A DNA stretch of 64,000 bases from Bacilli bacterium (GCA_017941235.1 JAGAWU010000028.1:1-64000); one strand, 5' to 3'; counted from the first letter of the stretch, positions 33,671 through 42,863 are shown. Made by a program: numbers and translations. The notes: generated by a model from the letters alone, not told the origin.

Positions 33671-33746
33671 GCCGAAATAGCTCAATTGGTAGAGCAACTG
33701 ATTTGTAATCAGTAGGTTACGGGTTCAAGTCCTGTTTTCGGCACCA
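33671..33746 (+). tRNA. tRNA-Thr (TGT)
   Basis: Acceptor GCCGAAA/TTTCGGC, anticodon loop TTTGTAA reading TGT, encoded CCA. Confidence 0.95.
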
Positions 33747-33754
33747 TTTTTTTT

Positions 33755-33838
33755 GGAGAGGTAGCGAAGTGGCTAAACGCGACAGACTGTAAATCTGTTC
33801 CTTCGGGTTCGATGGTTCGAATCCATCCCTCTCCACCA
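33755..33838 (+). tRNA. tRNA-Tyr (GTA)
   Basis: Class II tRNA with a long variable arm, acceptor GGAGAGG/CCTCTCC, anticodon loop CTGTAAA reading GTA, encoded CCA. Confidence 0.95.
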
Positions 33839-33843
33839 CTGAT

Positions 33844-33918
33844 TGCCTCGTAGCCAAGTGGTAAGGCATCAGACTTTGACTCTGACATGCGCTAGTTCGA
33901 ATCTAGCCGAGGCAGCCA
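33844..33918 (+). tRNA. tRNA-Gln (TTG)
   Basis: Acceptor TGCCTCG/CGAGGCA (typical T1-A72 of tRNA-Gln), anticodon loop CTTTGAC reading TTG, encoded CCA. Confidence 0.95.
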
Positions 33919-33936
33919 TTATTTGTTTTTAATTTT

Positions 33937-34012
33937 GATCCGTTAGCTCAGTTGGTAGAGCATTTGACTTTTAATCAAAGGGTCTGGAGTTCGAATCTCC
34001 AACGGGTCACCA
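33937..34012 (+). tRNA. tRNA-Lys (TTT)
   Basis: Acceptor GATCCGT/ACGGGTC, anticodon loop CTTTTAA reading TTT, encoded CCA. Confidence 0.95.
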
Positions 34013-34015
34013 TGT

Positions 34016-34104
34016 GCCTGAGTGGCGGAATTGGTAGACGCACAGGACTTAAAATCCTGCGAGAATCAACCCTCGTGCCGGTTCAAGTCCGGCCTCAGGC
34101 ACCA
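34016..34104 (+). tRNA. tRNA-Leu (TAA)
   Basis: Class II tRNA, acceptor GCCTGAG/CTCAGGC, anticodon loop CTTAAAA reading TAA, encoded CCA. Confidence 0.95.
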
Positions 34105-34111
34105 TCTATAT

Positions 34112-34204
34112 GGAGGAATACCCAAGTCTGGTTGAAGGGACCGGTCTTGAAAACCGGAAGGTCGTGCAAGCGGCGCAGGGGTTCGAATCCCTTTTCCTCC
34201 GCCA
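34112..34204 (+). tRNA. tRNA-Ser (TGA)
   Basis: Class II tRNA, acceptor GGAGGAA/TTCCTCC, anticodon loop CTTGAAA reading TGA, encoded CCA. Confidence 0.95.
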
Positions 34205-34229
34205 TTATTTTTATTTAAAATTCTTACAT

Positions 34230-34306
<77 letters not shown>

Positions 34307-34308
34307 TT

Positions 34309-34385
34309 GGTCTCGTGGTGCAGCTGGTTAACACGTCTGCCTGTCACGCAGAAGATCGCGGGTTCGAGCCCCGTCGAGACCGCCA
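34309..34385 (+). tRNA. tRNA-Asp (GTC)
   Basis: Acceptor GGTCTCG/CGAGACC, anticodon loop CTGTCAC reading GTC, encoded CCA. Confidence 0.95.
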
Positions 34386-34390
34386 TATTT

Positions 34391-34466
34391 GGCTTCATAG
34401 CTCAGTCGGTAGAGCAAGGGACTGAAAATCCCTGTGTCGCTGGTTCGATTCCCGCTGGAGCCACCA
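34391..34466 (+). tRNA. tRNA-Phe (GAA)
   Basis: Acceptor GGCTTCA/TGGAGCC (one T-G), anticodon loop CTGAAAA reading GAA, encoded CCA. Last of the array. Confidence 0.95.
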
Positions 34467-34478
34467 GTAAGAAAGTAC

Positions 34479-34507
34479 AAAAAGTCTTTATATAAGGCTT
34501 TTTTTAT
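34479..34507 (+). terminator. Terminator of the tRNA array
   Basis: AAAAAGTCTT and AAGGCTTTTT (one G-T) with a TATAT loop, then T-run. Confidence 0.75.
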
Positions 34508-34533
34508 TTTATAATTAGTTTGAGGTAGATGAA

Positions 34534-35037
34534 ATGAAAGCTTATTGTAATAAATGTAATTATGAGTTTGAATATACTCCTAAAAGTATGAAAGATTTAG
34601 AAAACTTAAAATGTCCAAGATGTGAAGAAAAAGTATCGCCAAAAAGTAAAAAAACATACAAACAAAATGAAAAAGAAAAAAGAATAGATAATACCCTATA
34701 TACAATAATAAATATACTAAGAATATTTTACTTAATAGTTTCAATAATAGGGTTAATAGGGTACTTTATGGGAATAAAGAAAATACTTATTATATGTGCA
34801 GTAATATGTATAATAATTTATAGCATTGAAAGAATTTTTGACACTAATTATTTATGGTTATTGATACCTATAATAATTCTTTCATTTATAATTTGTTATA
34901 TTAAGCTAAATTTAGTAATTGATAGTATATTCTTAAGTATATGCATAGGTTTTGCTTTATCAACACTAATTAGAGAAGTATATTTTTTACTGCTAGATTT
35001 AATAATACTTATATCAAATAAAAAAAATAGGGACTAA
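34534..35037 (+). CDS. Zinc-ribbon membrane protein
   Basis: A 167-residue protein: an N-terminal zinc ribbon with two Cys pairs (CNKCNYEF at residues 4-11, CPRCEEK near 28) of the MJ0042-like kind, a Lys-rich linker, then about four transmembrane helices (roughly 52-72, 78-94, 100-120, 125-155). No known partner. Monocistronic between two terminators. Role unknown. Confidence 0.6.
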   Translation: MKAYCNKCNYEFEYTPKSMKDLENLKCPRCEEKVSPKSKKTYKQNEKEKRIDNTLYTIINILRIFYLIVSIIGLIGYFMGIKKILIICAVICIIIYSIERIFDTNYLWLLIPIIILSFIICYIKLNLVIDSIFLSICIGFALSTLIREVYFLLLDLIILISNKKNRD

Positions 35038-35052
35038 TTACTTAGTCCTTTT
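35031..35052. terminator. Bidirectional terminator
   Basis: GGACTAA and TTAGTCC around TTAC, T-run on the plus strand and a run of A upstream (T on the minus strand). Confidence 0.7.
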
Positions 35053-35072
35053 AATAATATCAAAAGTAACAA

Positions 35073-35098
35073 ACAAAAAAAACACTGTTTCCAGTGTT
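35073..35098 (-). terminator. Terminator of the minus-strand tRNA pair
   Basis: AACACTG and CAGTGTT around TTTC; on the minus strand it is followed by a T-run. Ends the Arg-Pro transcript. Confidence 0.75.
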
Positions 35099-35107
35099 AA
35101 TTTCAAA

Positions 35108-35184
35108 TGGTCGGGAAGACAGGATTTGAACCTGCAACCCCTTGGTCCCAAACCAAGTGCTCTACCAAGTTGAGCCACTTCCCG
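35108..35184 (-). tRNA. tRNA-Pro (TGG)
   Basis: On the minus strand: acceptor CGGGAAG/CTTCCCG, anticodon loop TTTGGGA reading TGG, encoded CCA. Confidence 0.94.
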
Positions 35185-35189
35185 AAATA

Positions 35190-35266
35190 TGGTGCGCTCG
35201 AAGGGATTCGAACCCCTGACCTTTTGGTTCGTAGCCAAACACTCTATCCAACTGAGCTACGGGCGC
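35190..35266 (-). tRNA. tRNA-Arg (ACG)
   Basis: On the minus strand: acceptor GCGCCCG against CGAGCGC, with one C-A mismatch at the fifth pair; anticodon loop CTACGAA reading ACG, which needs A34-to-inosine editing by TadA; encoded CCA. First gene of a two-tRNA transcript. Confidence 0.92.
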
Positions 35267-35297
35267 GAACGAATTCCCTTAATTTGAGAACACATAA

Positions 35298-35326
35298 ATA
35301 ATAACATAGTTATATAATATAGTCAA
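35298..35326 (-). promoter_or_regulatory. Promoter of tRNA-Arg/tRNA-Pro
   Basis: On the minus strand TTGACT (35321-35326), 17 bp, TATTAT (35298-35303), about 30 bp before tRNA-Arg. Confidence 0.7.
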
Positions 35327-35409
35327 GATGTTTTTTAAAATTATTAAAAATAAATAATAGTAGCACTCACTATATAAATATGATAATATTAAATAAAGGA
35401 GATGAAGTT

Positions 35410-35718
35410 ATGAACGAGAATTCTTATTTTGATGGAGGATTATTACAATTAATTGGATGGAGAATACTAGGAGGGCTAGTAACAACATTAACATTAGGAA
35501 TCTGTTTTCCATGGGCAATATGCATGATATATAGTTGGGAAGCAAAGCATACAATTATAAATGGTAAAAGACTAACTTTTGATGGAACAGCAGTGGGCTT
35601 ATTTGGTAATTGGATAAAGTGGCTATTGCTTACAATTATAACTCTAGGAATTTATTCTTTCTGGCTAGATATATCATTAAAAAAATGGAAAGTAAAGCAT
35701 ACACATTTTGCTAACTAA
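35410..35718 (+). CDS. DUF898-like small membrane protein
   Basis: A 102-residue protein: FDGGLLQLIGWRILGG, LTLGICFPWAICMIYSWEAKHT, GKRLTFDGTAVGLFGNWIKW and LGIYSFWLDISLKKWKVKHT, the repeated pattern of DUF898/YjgN proteins with two to three helices. The ATG at 35410 follows AAAGGAGATG; 35380 is too far upstream. Function unknown. Bidirectional terminator follows. Confidence 0.75.
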   Translation: MNENSYFDGGLLQLIGWRILGGLVTTLTLGICFPWAICMIYSWEAKHTIINGKRLTFDGTAVGLFGNWIKWLLLTIITLGIYSFWLDISLKKWKVKHTHFAN

Positions 35719-35749
35719 AAAAAATTAGAAATTAAATTTCTAATTTTTT
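35717..35749. terminator. Bidirectional terminator
   Basis: AAAATTAGAAAT and ATTTCTAATTTT form a 12-bp stem, with A-run before and T-run after; serves the DUF898 gene and the convergent ATPase gene. Confidence 0.8.
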
Positions 35750-37265
35750 ATTTGAAAATATTTTTTAAAATACTATTTAAAAACTTTCTTTCAACAGTAC
35801 TAGCTGCATTACCAACAAGTCTATCACCTAAACGTTCCATTTTTTTAGATTTTCTTGTTTTTTCTTTTTCTTCCACTTTCTTTTTTCTCTCTGCTTCCTT
35901 TTCTTCTTCTTTCTTTTTTCTCTCGGCTTCTTTTTCCTCTATAATTCTTTGTTTTTCTTCTTCAAGTTCTCTAGCTTTATTTTCTTCTTTTTGAGAAAGT
36001 AATTCATAAGCAGATTCATTATCAATTGCATCATCGTATTTTCCTAAAAGAGGGGAATTATTGATAATTTTAGAACGAGAAATATCATCAATAGCACCCA
36101 TTAAACTTTGAGGTGGAAGAATAGTAGCTCTTTCAACAATATCAGGTTCACCGGCATCATTTAAGAATGAAATAAGTGCTTCACCAGTTTTTAAGTTTCC
36201 AAGTACATCAGCAGTATCAAATTTAGGATTTGCTCTAAATGAATCAGAAACTGCTTTTAAATTTTTAAGTTCACTAGGTGTATATGCTCTCAAAGCATGT
36301 TGAATTTTATTACCAAGTTGAGCTAAAATATCATCAGGTATATCAAGTGGTGATTGAGAAATAAAGAATAAACCAATTCCACGTGATCTAATAAGTTTTA
36401 CAACTTGAGTAATCTTTTTTAATCTATAACTTGGCATGTTATCAAATAATAAATGTGCCTCATCAAAGAAGAATACCATTTTTGGTTTATCTAAATCACC
36501 AACTTCAGGACACTTTTCAAATAAAGTATTTAAAAGCCATAACATAAATGATGTATATAAATCTGGAGTTTTATATAATTCTCTAGCATCTAATACATTA
36601 ATATAACCACGTCCATCTACATCATTTCTTATGAAATCATTTATATCAAGTTCTGGTTCACCAAAAAATTTATCAGCACCACTTCTTTCAAGTGCAAGTA
36701 AACTTCTTAAAATAACACCAGTAGTTTGACTAGTTATATTACCATATTTAGTAGTATATTCACCCTTATTCTCTGAAATATATTGTAAAATCTTCTTCAA
36801 ATCTTTTAAGTCACATAGTTTTAAACCTTCATCTTCACTTACCTTAAAAATAATAGAAAGAGTAGTTTCCTGTGTCTCATTAAGACCAAGCATGATTGAT
36901 AAAACATCAGAGCCAATAGAAGAAGGTGTAGCTCTAGTGAAATGACCATTATCTCCAAAAACATCCCACAAAGTTACTGGATACTTTTTAAATTCAAAAT
37001 CAGAAATTTTTAAACTATCAAGTCTACCTGCAATATTTTCGTTGCTCTCACCAGGATATGCAAGTCCAGCTAAATCACCTTTAACATCAGCTAAGAATAC
37101 AGGCACTCCAGCATCACTTAGACCTTCAGCCATTACTTTTAGACTAACAGTTTTACCAGTACCAGTAGCACCAGTAATTAAACCATGTCTATTAAGTTTA
37201 TTTAACAATATGGATAATTCTTTATCTTCACTTTTACCCATTAAAATTTTATTATTTATGTACAT
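35748..37265 (-). CDS. HerA-like ATPase (DUF853 family)
   Basis: A 505-residue FtsK/HerA-superfamily ATPase: Walker A GATGTGKTVSLKV (from about residue 32), VFLADVKGDLAGLAYPG, Walker B KMVFFFDEAHLLFD and the sensor region VKLIRSRGIGLFFISQSPLDIP. It ends in a Glu/Lys/Arg coiled-coil repeat (EEKEAERKKK units, about 425-475) and a basic tail. The family is common but of unknown substrate; DNA translocation is inferred. Unlike VirB4/VirD4 there is no membrane anchor. Single gene, minus strand. Confidence 0.88.
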   Translation of the reverse strand: MYINNKILMGKSEDKELSILLNKLNRHGLITGATGTGKTVSLKVMAEGLSDAGVPVFLADVKGDLAGLAYPGESNENIAGRLDSLKISDFEFKKYPVTLWDVFGDNGHFTRATPSSIGSDVLSIMLGLNETQETTLSIIFKVSEDEGLKLCDLKDLKKILQYISENKGEYTTKYGNITSQTTGVILRSLLALERSGADKFFGEPELDINDFIRNDVDGRGYINVLDARELYKTPDLYTSFMLWLLNTLFEKCPEVGDLDKPKMVFFFDEAHLLFDNMPSYRLKKITQVVKLIRSRGIGLFFISQSPLDIPDDILAQLGNKIQHALRAYTPSELKNLKAVSDSFRANPKFDTADVLGNLKTGEALISFLNDAGEPDIVERATILPPQSLMGAIDDISRSKIINNSPLLGKYDDAIDNESAYELLSQKEENKARELEEEKQRIIEEKEAERKKKEEEKEAERKKKVEEKEKTRKSKKMERLGDRLVGNAASTVERKFLNSILKNIFK

Positions 37266-37360
37266 AATAATGCCTCCTCAGTATTATTATAACATGAACT
37301 TTTCAAAGATAAATAAAAATATGATATAATAAAAATATAATATAGAATAGGAGAATAAAA

Positions 37361-37927
37361 ATGAAAATACAATATAATTCAGTACTTATACTTACATATT
37401 TTTTTATATCACTAGTAGTTTTGATACTAAACTTTATCTCAAAAGATAAATTAAATAAACTATTATTCTCAAGTTATAGAAGTTCATTAGCTAATCCTTT
37501 AACATATATAAGACTTATTACCCATTCAATAGGTCATCAAGGATGGTCACATTTTATGAGTAACTTTTTATATATATTATTAATAGGTCCCATGATCGAA
37601 GAAAAATTTGGAACAAAAAATTTACTTCTAATGATGATACTAACTTCTTTAATAATTGGAATATTTAATTTTATATTTAGCAAAAAGAGAATACTTGGAG
37701 CAAGTGGAATTGTATATATGTTAATAACATTATCCTCAGCAGTTAATATAGAAAATGGAAAAATACCATTAACTTTGATACTTATTTGCTTATTTTATAT
37801 AGTTAATGAAATATTTAAATCTATATTTAAGAAAGATAATGTATCACATATATCACACTTTATAGGTGCTTTATGTGGAATAGTTTTTGTTTTTATACCA
37901 ATAGAAAAAATACTATTTTTTATATAA
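37361..37927 (+). CDS. Rhomboid-family intramembrane protease
   Basis: A 188-residue membrane protein with about six helices. Rhomboid motifs: GWSHFMSNFLYI (H and N of the L1/TM2 region), the nucleophile GASGIVYM (Ser near residue 114) and catalytic His in SHISHFIGALCG. Compact, without extra domains. GAATAGGAG ribosome site; monocistronic with terminator at 37941. Confidence 0.88.
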   Translation: MKIQYNSVLILTYFFISLVVLILNFISKDKLNKLLFSSYRSSLANPLTYIRLITHSIGHQGWSHFMSNFLYILLIGPMIEEKFGTKNLLLMMILTSLIIGIFNFIFSKKRILGASGIVYMLITLSSAVNIENGKIPLTLILICLFYIVNEIFKSIFKKDNVSHISHFIGALCGIVFVFIPIEKILFFI

Positions 37928-37940
37928 ATATTTAATAATG

Positions 37941-37967
37941 AAAAGTATAATATAAGTATACTTTTTT
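37941..37967 (+). terminator. Rho-independent terminator
   Basis: AAAAGTATA and TATACTTTT, 9-bp stem with a 7-nt loop, then T-run. Confidence 0.75.
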
Positions 37968-38064
37968 CTTTTGTAGTAATAAAATTAAAAATGTGGTAAA
38001 ATAAAATAAAAATTAATAAACTTGTTCTGATTAAAAACTGCATTTGAATTAGAGGTGAATAATT

Positions 38065-38949
38065 ATGGAATTAATAACAATTATTATCCCAGTATATAAT
38101 GGAGAAAATTATATAAAAAAATGTATAGACAGTATTCTAAAACAAACATATTCAAATTTTTTATTAATAGTCGTTGATGATGGTTCTAAAGATCATACAA
38201 GAGAAATAATCAAAGATTATGAAGATAATAGAATAAAATTTATTCATACAAAGCATTTTGGAGTGAGTAATGCAAGAAATATAGGAATTGATCAATCACA
38301 AGGGAAATATATAACTTTTGTAGATGCAGATGATGAAGTAGCTGAAGATTTCTTAGAAAGTTTAATAAATAATTTTGGTAAAAGCGTAGACCTTGCAATG
38401 TGTAGTTATTCTAAAATTTATAAGCACTATACAAAAAACAAAAATACAATATTCATTAATCAAAAAGAAGCATATAAATATATATTGAATAATAAAATAA
38501 GTGGTTATGTATGGAATAAATTATTTTTAAGAGATACTATAATAAAAAACAAAGTATATTTTTCAACAAAATTAAGTATGGGTGAAGATATGTTATTTGT
38601 CTCTGAATATTTAAAATATTGTAAAAATATAAAAGTTGATTTTAATAAAAAATATTATTATAGAAAAAATGAAAATCAGGTAACAAATAAATATGATGGA
38701 AATACTACTTCTGTACTGTTTAGTTGGGTTGCTCTAGAAAAAATATATGAGAAAAAATGTCCTGAAAAACTTATTGAAATAAAATATAGATATTTAAAAA
38801 AGAAATATGAGTTTGAAAAAATAATACAGGATTTTAATCCACCTAAAATGAAAATAGACTATGAAAAGTTTTCATTTTATCAAAAAATAAAATTAAAATT
38901 ACATAAAAGATTTGCCAAGATTATAGTTAAATCAAAAATAAAGAAATAA
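38065..38949 (+). CDS. Family 2 glycosyltransferase
   Basis: A 294-residue GT-A fold enzyme transferring a sugar from a nucleotide donor to surface glycan. Motifs: IIIPVYNGENYIKKCIDSIL, VVDDGSKDHT, SNARNIGIDQSQG and the metal-binding DxD in VDADDEV, with the later GEDMLFVSEYL. No membrane segment; C-terminus basic. It begins a run of surface-glycan-type genes before the pilus/secretion cluster. AGAGGTGA ribosome site. Confidence 0.88.
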   Translation: MELITIIIPVYNGENYIKKCIDSILKQTYSNFLLIVVDDGSKDHTREIIKDYEDNRIKFIHTKHFGVSNARNIGIDQSQGKYITFVDADDEVAEDFLESLINNFGKSVDLAMCSYSKIYKHYTKNKNTIFINQKEAYKYILNNKISGYVWNKLFLRDTIIKNKVYFSTKLSMGEDMLFVSEYLKYCKNIKVDFNKKYYYRKNENQVTNKYDGNTTSVLFSWVALEKIYEKKCPEKLIEIKYRYLKKKYEFEKIIQDFNPPKMKIDYEKFSFYQKIKLKLHKRFAKIIVKSKIKK

Positions 38950-38976
38950 TATGTTATTATAAGAAAGGTGATTATA

Positions 38977-39654
38977 ATGAAAAAAAGAATATGGAACATA
39001 GGATATATAGTAATAACAATAGTATTAATAGTTTTAATATCTTTACTTGGAATTAATTACTACAACAATAAACAATTAGAAAAAGAAGTAAAGAAGATAA
39101 AAGAAACAGACATTAATAACTATAAATATGATTCTAAAACAACAACATATTTTGAATATAAAAAAGTTGAAGTTGCTATAAAAGAATATATGAGAGATTA
39201 TTCGAACTATATAAACAAAATTAATTCGATAATTAATGAAGAAAATGTAAAAAATGTACTTTCTATAAACAATTTTGAAAAAGATGGAAAAGATTTTAAT
39301 AATTCAATATCCCTAATTAATAAAAAGAAAAAAGAATTAGAAGATGCAACTAACAAATTATATGAACTAAATAATGAGAATAAAATTCTAGAATATATTG
39401 AGAAAAAGAGTGTAAGTAAAAAATATAAGGATTTATATAAAAAATACATGTTTAATAAAGAAGATTTAGAAAATAACAAAGAAAAAATAAAACAATTAAA
39501 TGAAAAAGCAAATAATATATTAGATACTGATTTACAAGTATTAACATTATTAAAAAATAATAAAGATTTATGGAAAATTGAAGAAGGTAAAGTAGGTTTC
39601 TATTCAAATAATTTAATCAATCAATATAACGAATTAGTAAACAAATTAAAGTAA
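38977..39654 (+). CDS. Hypothetical protein with N-terminal anchor and coiled coil
   Basis: A 225-residue protein with an N-terminal hydrophobic segment (about residues 6-26, IGYIVITIVLIVLISLLGI) that could be an uncleaved anchor, followed by a Lys/Glu/Asn-rich, mainly helical coiled-coil domain. No lipobox. The ATG at 38977 follows GAAAGGTGA; the upstream GTG overlaps that site and is rejected. No family recognised. Confidence 0.6.
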   Translation: MKKRIWNIGYIVITIVLIVLISLLGINYYNNKQLEKEVKKIKETDINNYKYDSKTTTYFEYKKVEVAIKEYMRDYSNYINKINSIINEENVKNVLSINNFEKDGKDFNNSISLINKKKKELEDATNKLYELNNENKILEYIEKKSVSKKYKDLYKKYMFNKEDLENNKEKIKQLNEKANNILDTDLQVLTLLKNNKDLWKIEEGKVGFYSNNLINQYNELVNKLK

Positions 39655-39682
39655 AAACAAATAGTAAAATATTTGTTTTTTT
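39653..39682 (+). terminator. Rho-independent terminator
   Basis: AAAAACAAATA and TATTTGTTTTT around a 6-nt loop, then T. Confidence 0.8.
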
Positions 39683-39733
39683 ATTTTAAAAGATAATACA
39701 ATATGCTATATTAATAACAGATAGGAGAAAAAA

Positions 39734-41107
39734 ATGAGAAAAAAGATAATAACGACTGTATTTGAAGCAATAATTATTTTTTCTATGATATTTATCTATA
39801 ATACTTTTTTTTACAGTAATTATGATCATATAATAGATTTTACACATTGTTATAGTATAGCTAATGGATTAAAAATATATAAAGATTTTAATATAGTAGT
39901 AGGACCAATATATCCAATATTTATATCTATATTCTTAAAAATATTTGGTAAAACATTTCTAACTTTTAATTTAATTAATTCATTATTTGTAGTAATAATT
40001 TATCTCATAATAAAAAAGTTTAACAAGAATACACTAGCAATTTTAATTATATCGTGTTGTTGCTATGCATTAACTGCAAAGTATAATACATTTACTTTAT
40101 TACTGTTCTATATAATTTACTATATTGATAAAGGTAATAATAAATACAAAGATTATCTAATAGGATTTTTATTAAGTATTTTATTATTTACAAAAATAAA
40201 TGTAGGATGTGCACTTATTATTCCAACAATAGTATTAAATATAAAGAGCCCAAAAATTATATTAAAGAGATTTATACCATTTTTTATAACAAGTAGTATT
40301 ATAATATTTATAATGTGGCTAAAAGGCGTACTACCAGGATTTATTAATTATACATTGCTTGGATTAATATCTTTCACAAAAAATAGTAAATGTGATTTAA
40401 CAGTAGTACTTGTAATATTATCTGCTATATATATAATAAAAAATATAAAAAAAGATAAATACTTGATATATATGTTATGTTATTTAATAATATGTTACCC
40501 ACTATTTGAATCAGGTCATGTATTAATAGGAATATTTCCTACCATCATATATATGTTGGATAAGATGAACAAAAATAATGAAAAAAAAGTAAAATTAATT
40601 TCTTTAATTATAACTATAATTGTATTTGCACTATTAATTATTACAGAAAACCATAGAAATAATTATGATTTAGATATGAAAGTATTTAAATGTGAAACAA
40701 AATATTGTTCACATGATAAAATGTTAAATAAAGTTTTTGGATATGTTCATAGTTTTAATAATCATTTAAAAAAACAGAAGCAATATAGAATATTTAATTT
40801 TACATATGAAGCATATTTCTTCAAATTAGATATAAATGAAAAAGTAGATAAATATGATTTCATATGGGATGGAAACATGGGATATAAAGGCGAGAAAAAA
40901 ATTATTAAAGAGATAAATGATTATTGTAAAGATAACAAGTGTATGTTTATTATAAATAAGAGAAACATACATAATAGAAATAGATTTGATCAAATAAATC
41001 TTAGAATATTAAAATATGTTGAAGAAACATACAATGAAATTACTGATGATAATTATTTTAATAGTACATTTTTCTCTGTGTATACAAACGATAAAACATC
41101 TAATTAA
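39734..41107 (+). CDS. Polytopic membrane protein (GT-C glycosyltransferase-like)
   Basis: A 457-residue protein with about ten membrane helices over residues 1-310 and a soluble C-terminal part (about 315-457). The short first loop (DHIIDFTHCYSIANGLKIYKDFNIVVGPIYP) carries an Asp and the GPIYP pattern, like the first loop of GT-C glycosyltransferases where the catalytic acid sits. The substrate is unknown. Behind a TAGGAG ribosome site. A decayed partial copy of this gene lies directly downstream. Confidence 0.55.
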   Translation: MRKKIITTVFEAIIIFSMIFIYNTFFYSNYDHIIDFTHCYSIANGLKIYKDFNIVVGPIYPIFISIFLKIFGKTFLTFNLINSLFVVIIYLIIKKFNKNTLAILIISCCCYALTAKYNTFTLLLFYIIYYIDKGNNKYKDYLIGFLLSILLFTKINVGCALIIPTIVLNIKSPKIILKRFIPFFITSSIIIFIMWLKGVLPGFINYTLLGLISFTKNSKCDLTVVLVILSAIYIIKNIKKDKYLIYMLCYLIICYPLFESGHVLIGIFPTIIYMLDKMNKNNEKKVKLISLIITIIVFALLIITENHRNNYDLDMKVFKCETKYCSHDKMLNKVFGYVHSFNNHLKKQKQYRIFNFTYEAYFFKLDINEKVDKYDFIWDGNMGYKGEKKIIKEINDYCKDNKCMFIINKRNIHNRNRFDQINLRILKYVEETYNEITDDNYFNSTFFSVYTNDKTSN

Positions 41108-41121
41108 TAAAGGTGAAACAT

Positions 41122-41333
41122 ATGAAGAAAAAATATATAAAAATTATAATAGAATTTCTTATAGTATTTACATCAATTTTTGTATATAATACATTTGAAT
41201 ATAGTACCTATGACCATATAATAGATTTTACACATTGTTATAGTATAGCTAATGGATTAAAAATATATTAAAATTTATTAGAAAAGAATATAATAAAAAA
41301 ACAGATATTACATTAATAAAACAATCTTTTTAA
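41122..41333 (+). pseudogene. Remnant of a duplicate of the 39734 gene
   Basis: An ATG behind AAAGGTGA opens 49 codons that match the first 50 residues of the preceding protein (DHIIDFTHCYSIANGLKIY), with 54 nt perfectly identical (41215-41268 to 39827-39880), then stops at TAA 41269-41271. Just after, in another frame, KFIRKEYNKKTDITLIKQSF resembles the parent's C-terminus (KYVEETYNEITDD...). So a tandem paralogue has lost its middle and been shifted out of frame. Confidence 0.7.
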
Positions 41334-41370
41334 TATATAAAAATGATTAAAAATAATTAGGGAGAACAAT

Positions 41371-42843
41371 ATGAAAAAAAAGAAATTACTAGTTTTTACA
41401 ATAATTACAATTATAATACTGTGCATAGGTTTTACAAAAAAAAATCTAGGTGATAATAATGACTTGTTTTATTTCATAAAAACTGGTGAAGATATATTAA
41501 AGCACGGAATTAATTTTAAAGATTATCACTCATTTATAGATTTACCATATACATATCCACATTGGCTTCTATCAGTATATATATACTTAATTTATAGTAA
41601 AGCAGGTTTTTTAGGAATATATATTAACACTATTGCTAGTTACATATTATTAATTTTAAGTATATATTATGTTTGCATAAAAAGAACTAAAAACGAGTTC
41701 TTATCATCAATAGTATCAATTTTTTGTATATTTCCAATAGCACCATTTATATGCGCAAGAGGACATGTTTATTCAATGAACTTAATGATTTTTGAAATAT
41801 ATTTCATAAATAAACTTATAGAAACTGGTAAGAAAAAATATTCAATATATTTAATTTTAATATCACTACTAATTGCAAATATTCATGGTACATCATGGAT
41901 AATGACATTAATACTATTTTTACCATTTATAGCAGAGCATATAATATACTTAATTATGAAAAATAAAAAGAATAATGAGAATACTTTTTTTAGTGTTGAA
42001 AGAATTAGAAATATTAAATTATTAATGATAACATTTATAATATTTGCACTAATGGGATTATTAACACCTAGTAGAATCTGCTATACATACGTATTTAAAG
42101 TTATGCAGGGAAATAGCCTAAATTATATAAATGAGCACGCAAAAACTATTCCAATCAAACATCCATTTTTTATTATATATTTTATTTTATTATTTGCTAC
42201 AAAAAAGAAAATAAAGCTAAGAGATTTTTTCATGATTATGGGATTAACTATAATGGCATTGATGTCTACAAGGCACTTATTCTTTATATATACAATAGGG
42301 ATGATATATATTGCAAAAATCTCTAATGAATATTTAAAGGAAACAAATGATAATACACTAAATATATTAGAGAAAAAGATAATTAATAATAATATATTAC
42401 TTATAATGCTTATAGGATTTTTAATAATACCTGGAATATACAATTTTAAAGTTAACTTAAAAGATAAATATATATCGGAAAAAACATATCCAACACAAGC
42501 TGTAAAATATATAAAAGAAAACCTAGATTATAAAAATATAAGAATGTATAACAATTATAACATTGGAAGTTACTTAATGTTTAATGATTTAAAAGTAATA
42601 ATTGATTCAAGATGTGATCTATATTTAAATGAATTTAATAAAACAAATTTAAATATATTTGATGATATGACAAAAATATATATTAATTATGAAGAAAAAT
42701 TCAAAAAATATAATATGAGCTATGCATTAGTAGAAAAGAAAGAAACATTAAATTACTTTTTAGAAAAAGATAATAATTTCGAAAAAATATATTCAGATAA
42801 ATACTATATAATATACAAACAAAAAGCAGAAAATTCAAAATGA
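41371..42843 (+). CDS. Polytopic membrane protein (GT-C glycosyltransferase-like)
   Basis: A 490-residue protein with about eleven hydrophobic helices over residues 1-355 and a soluble C-terminal domain (about 360-490: YPTQAVKYIKENLDYKNIRMYNNYNIGSYL and VIIDSRCDLYLNE, each read in parts). The first loop has DNNDLFYFIKTGEDILKHGI with acidic residues and DYHSFIDLPYTYPHW, and the C-terminal part resembles that of membrane glycosyltransferase-like proteins. No exact family assigned. AGGGAG ribosome site; convergent with the thioredoxin lipoprotein. Confidence 0.55.
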   Translation: MKKKKLLVFTIITIIILCIGFTKKNLGDNNDLFYFIKTGEDILKHGINFKDYHSFIDLPYTYPHWLLSVYIYLIYSKAGFLGIYINTIASYILLILSIYYVCIKRTKNEFLSSIVSIFCIFPIAPFICARGHVYSMNLMIFEIYFINKLIETGKKKYSIYLILISLLIANIHGTSWIMTLILFLPFIAEHIIYLIMKNKKNNENTFFSVERIRNIKLLMITFIIFALMGLLTPSRICYTYVFKVMQGNSLNYINEHAKTIPIKHPFFIIYFILLFATKKKIKLRDFFMIMGLTIMALMSTRHLFFIYTIGMIYIAKISNEYLKETNDNTLNILEKKIINNNILLIMLIGFLIIPGIYNFKVNLKDKYISEKTYPTQAVKYIKENLDYKNIRMYNNYNIGSYLMFNDLKVIIDSRCDLYLNEFNKTNLNIFDDMTKIYINYEEKFKKYNMSYALVEKKETLNYFLEKDNNFEKIYSDKYYIIYKQKAENSK

Positions 42844-42863
42844 TTTGATTTTCTGCTTTTTAA
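42821..42863. terminator. Bidirectional terminator
   Basis: AAAAAGCAGAAAAT and ATTTTCTGCTTTTT form a 14-bp stem across the stop codon, with T-runs in both directions. It separates the glycan-type genes from the convergent lipoprotein. Confidence 0.8.
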
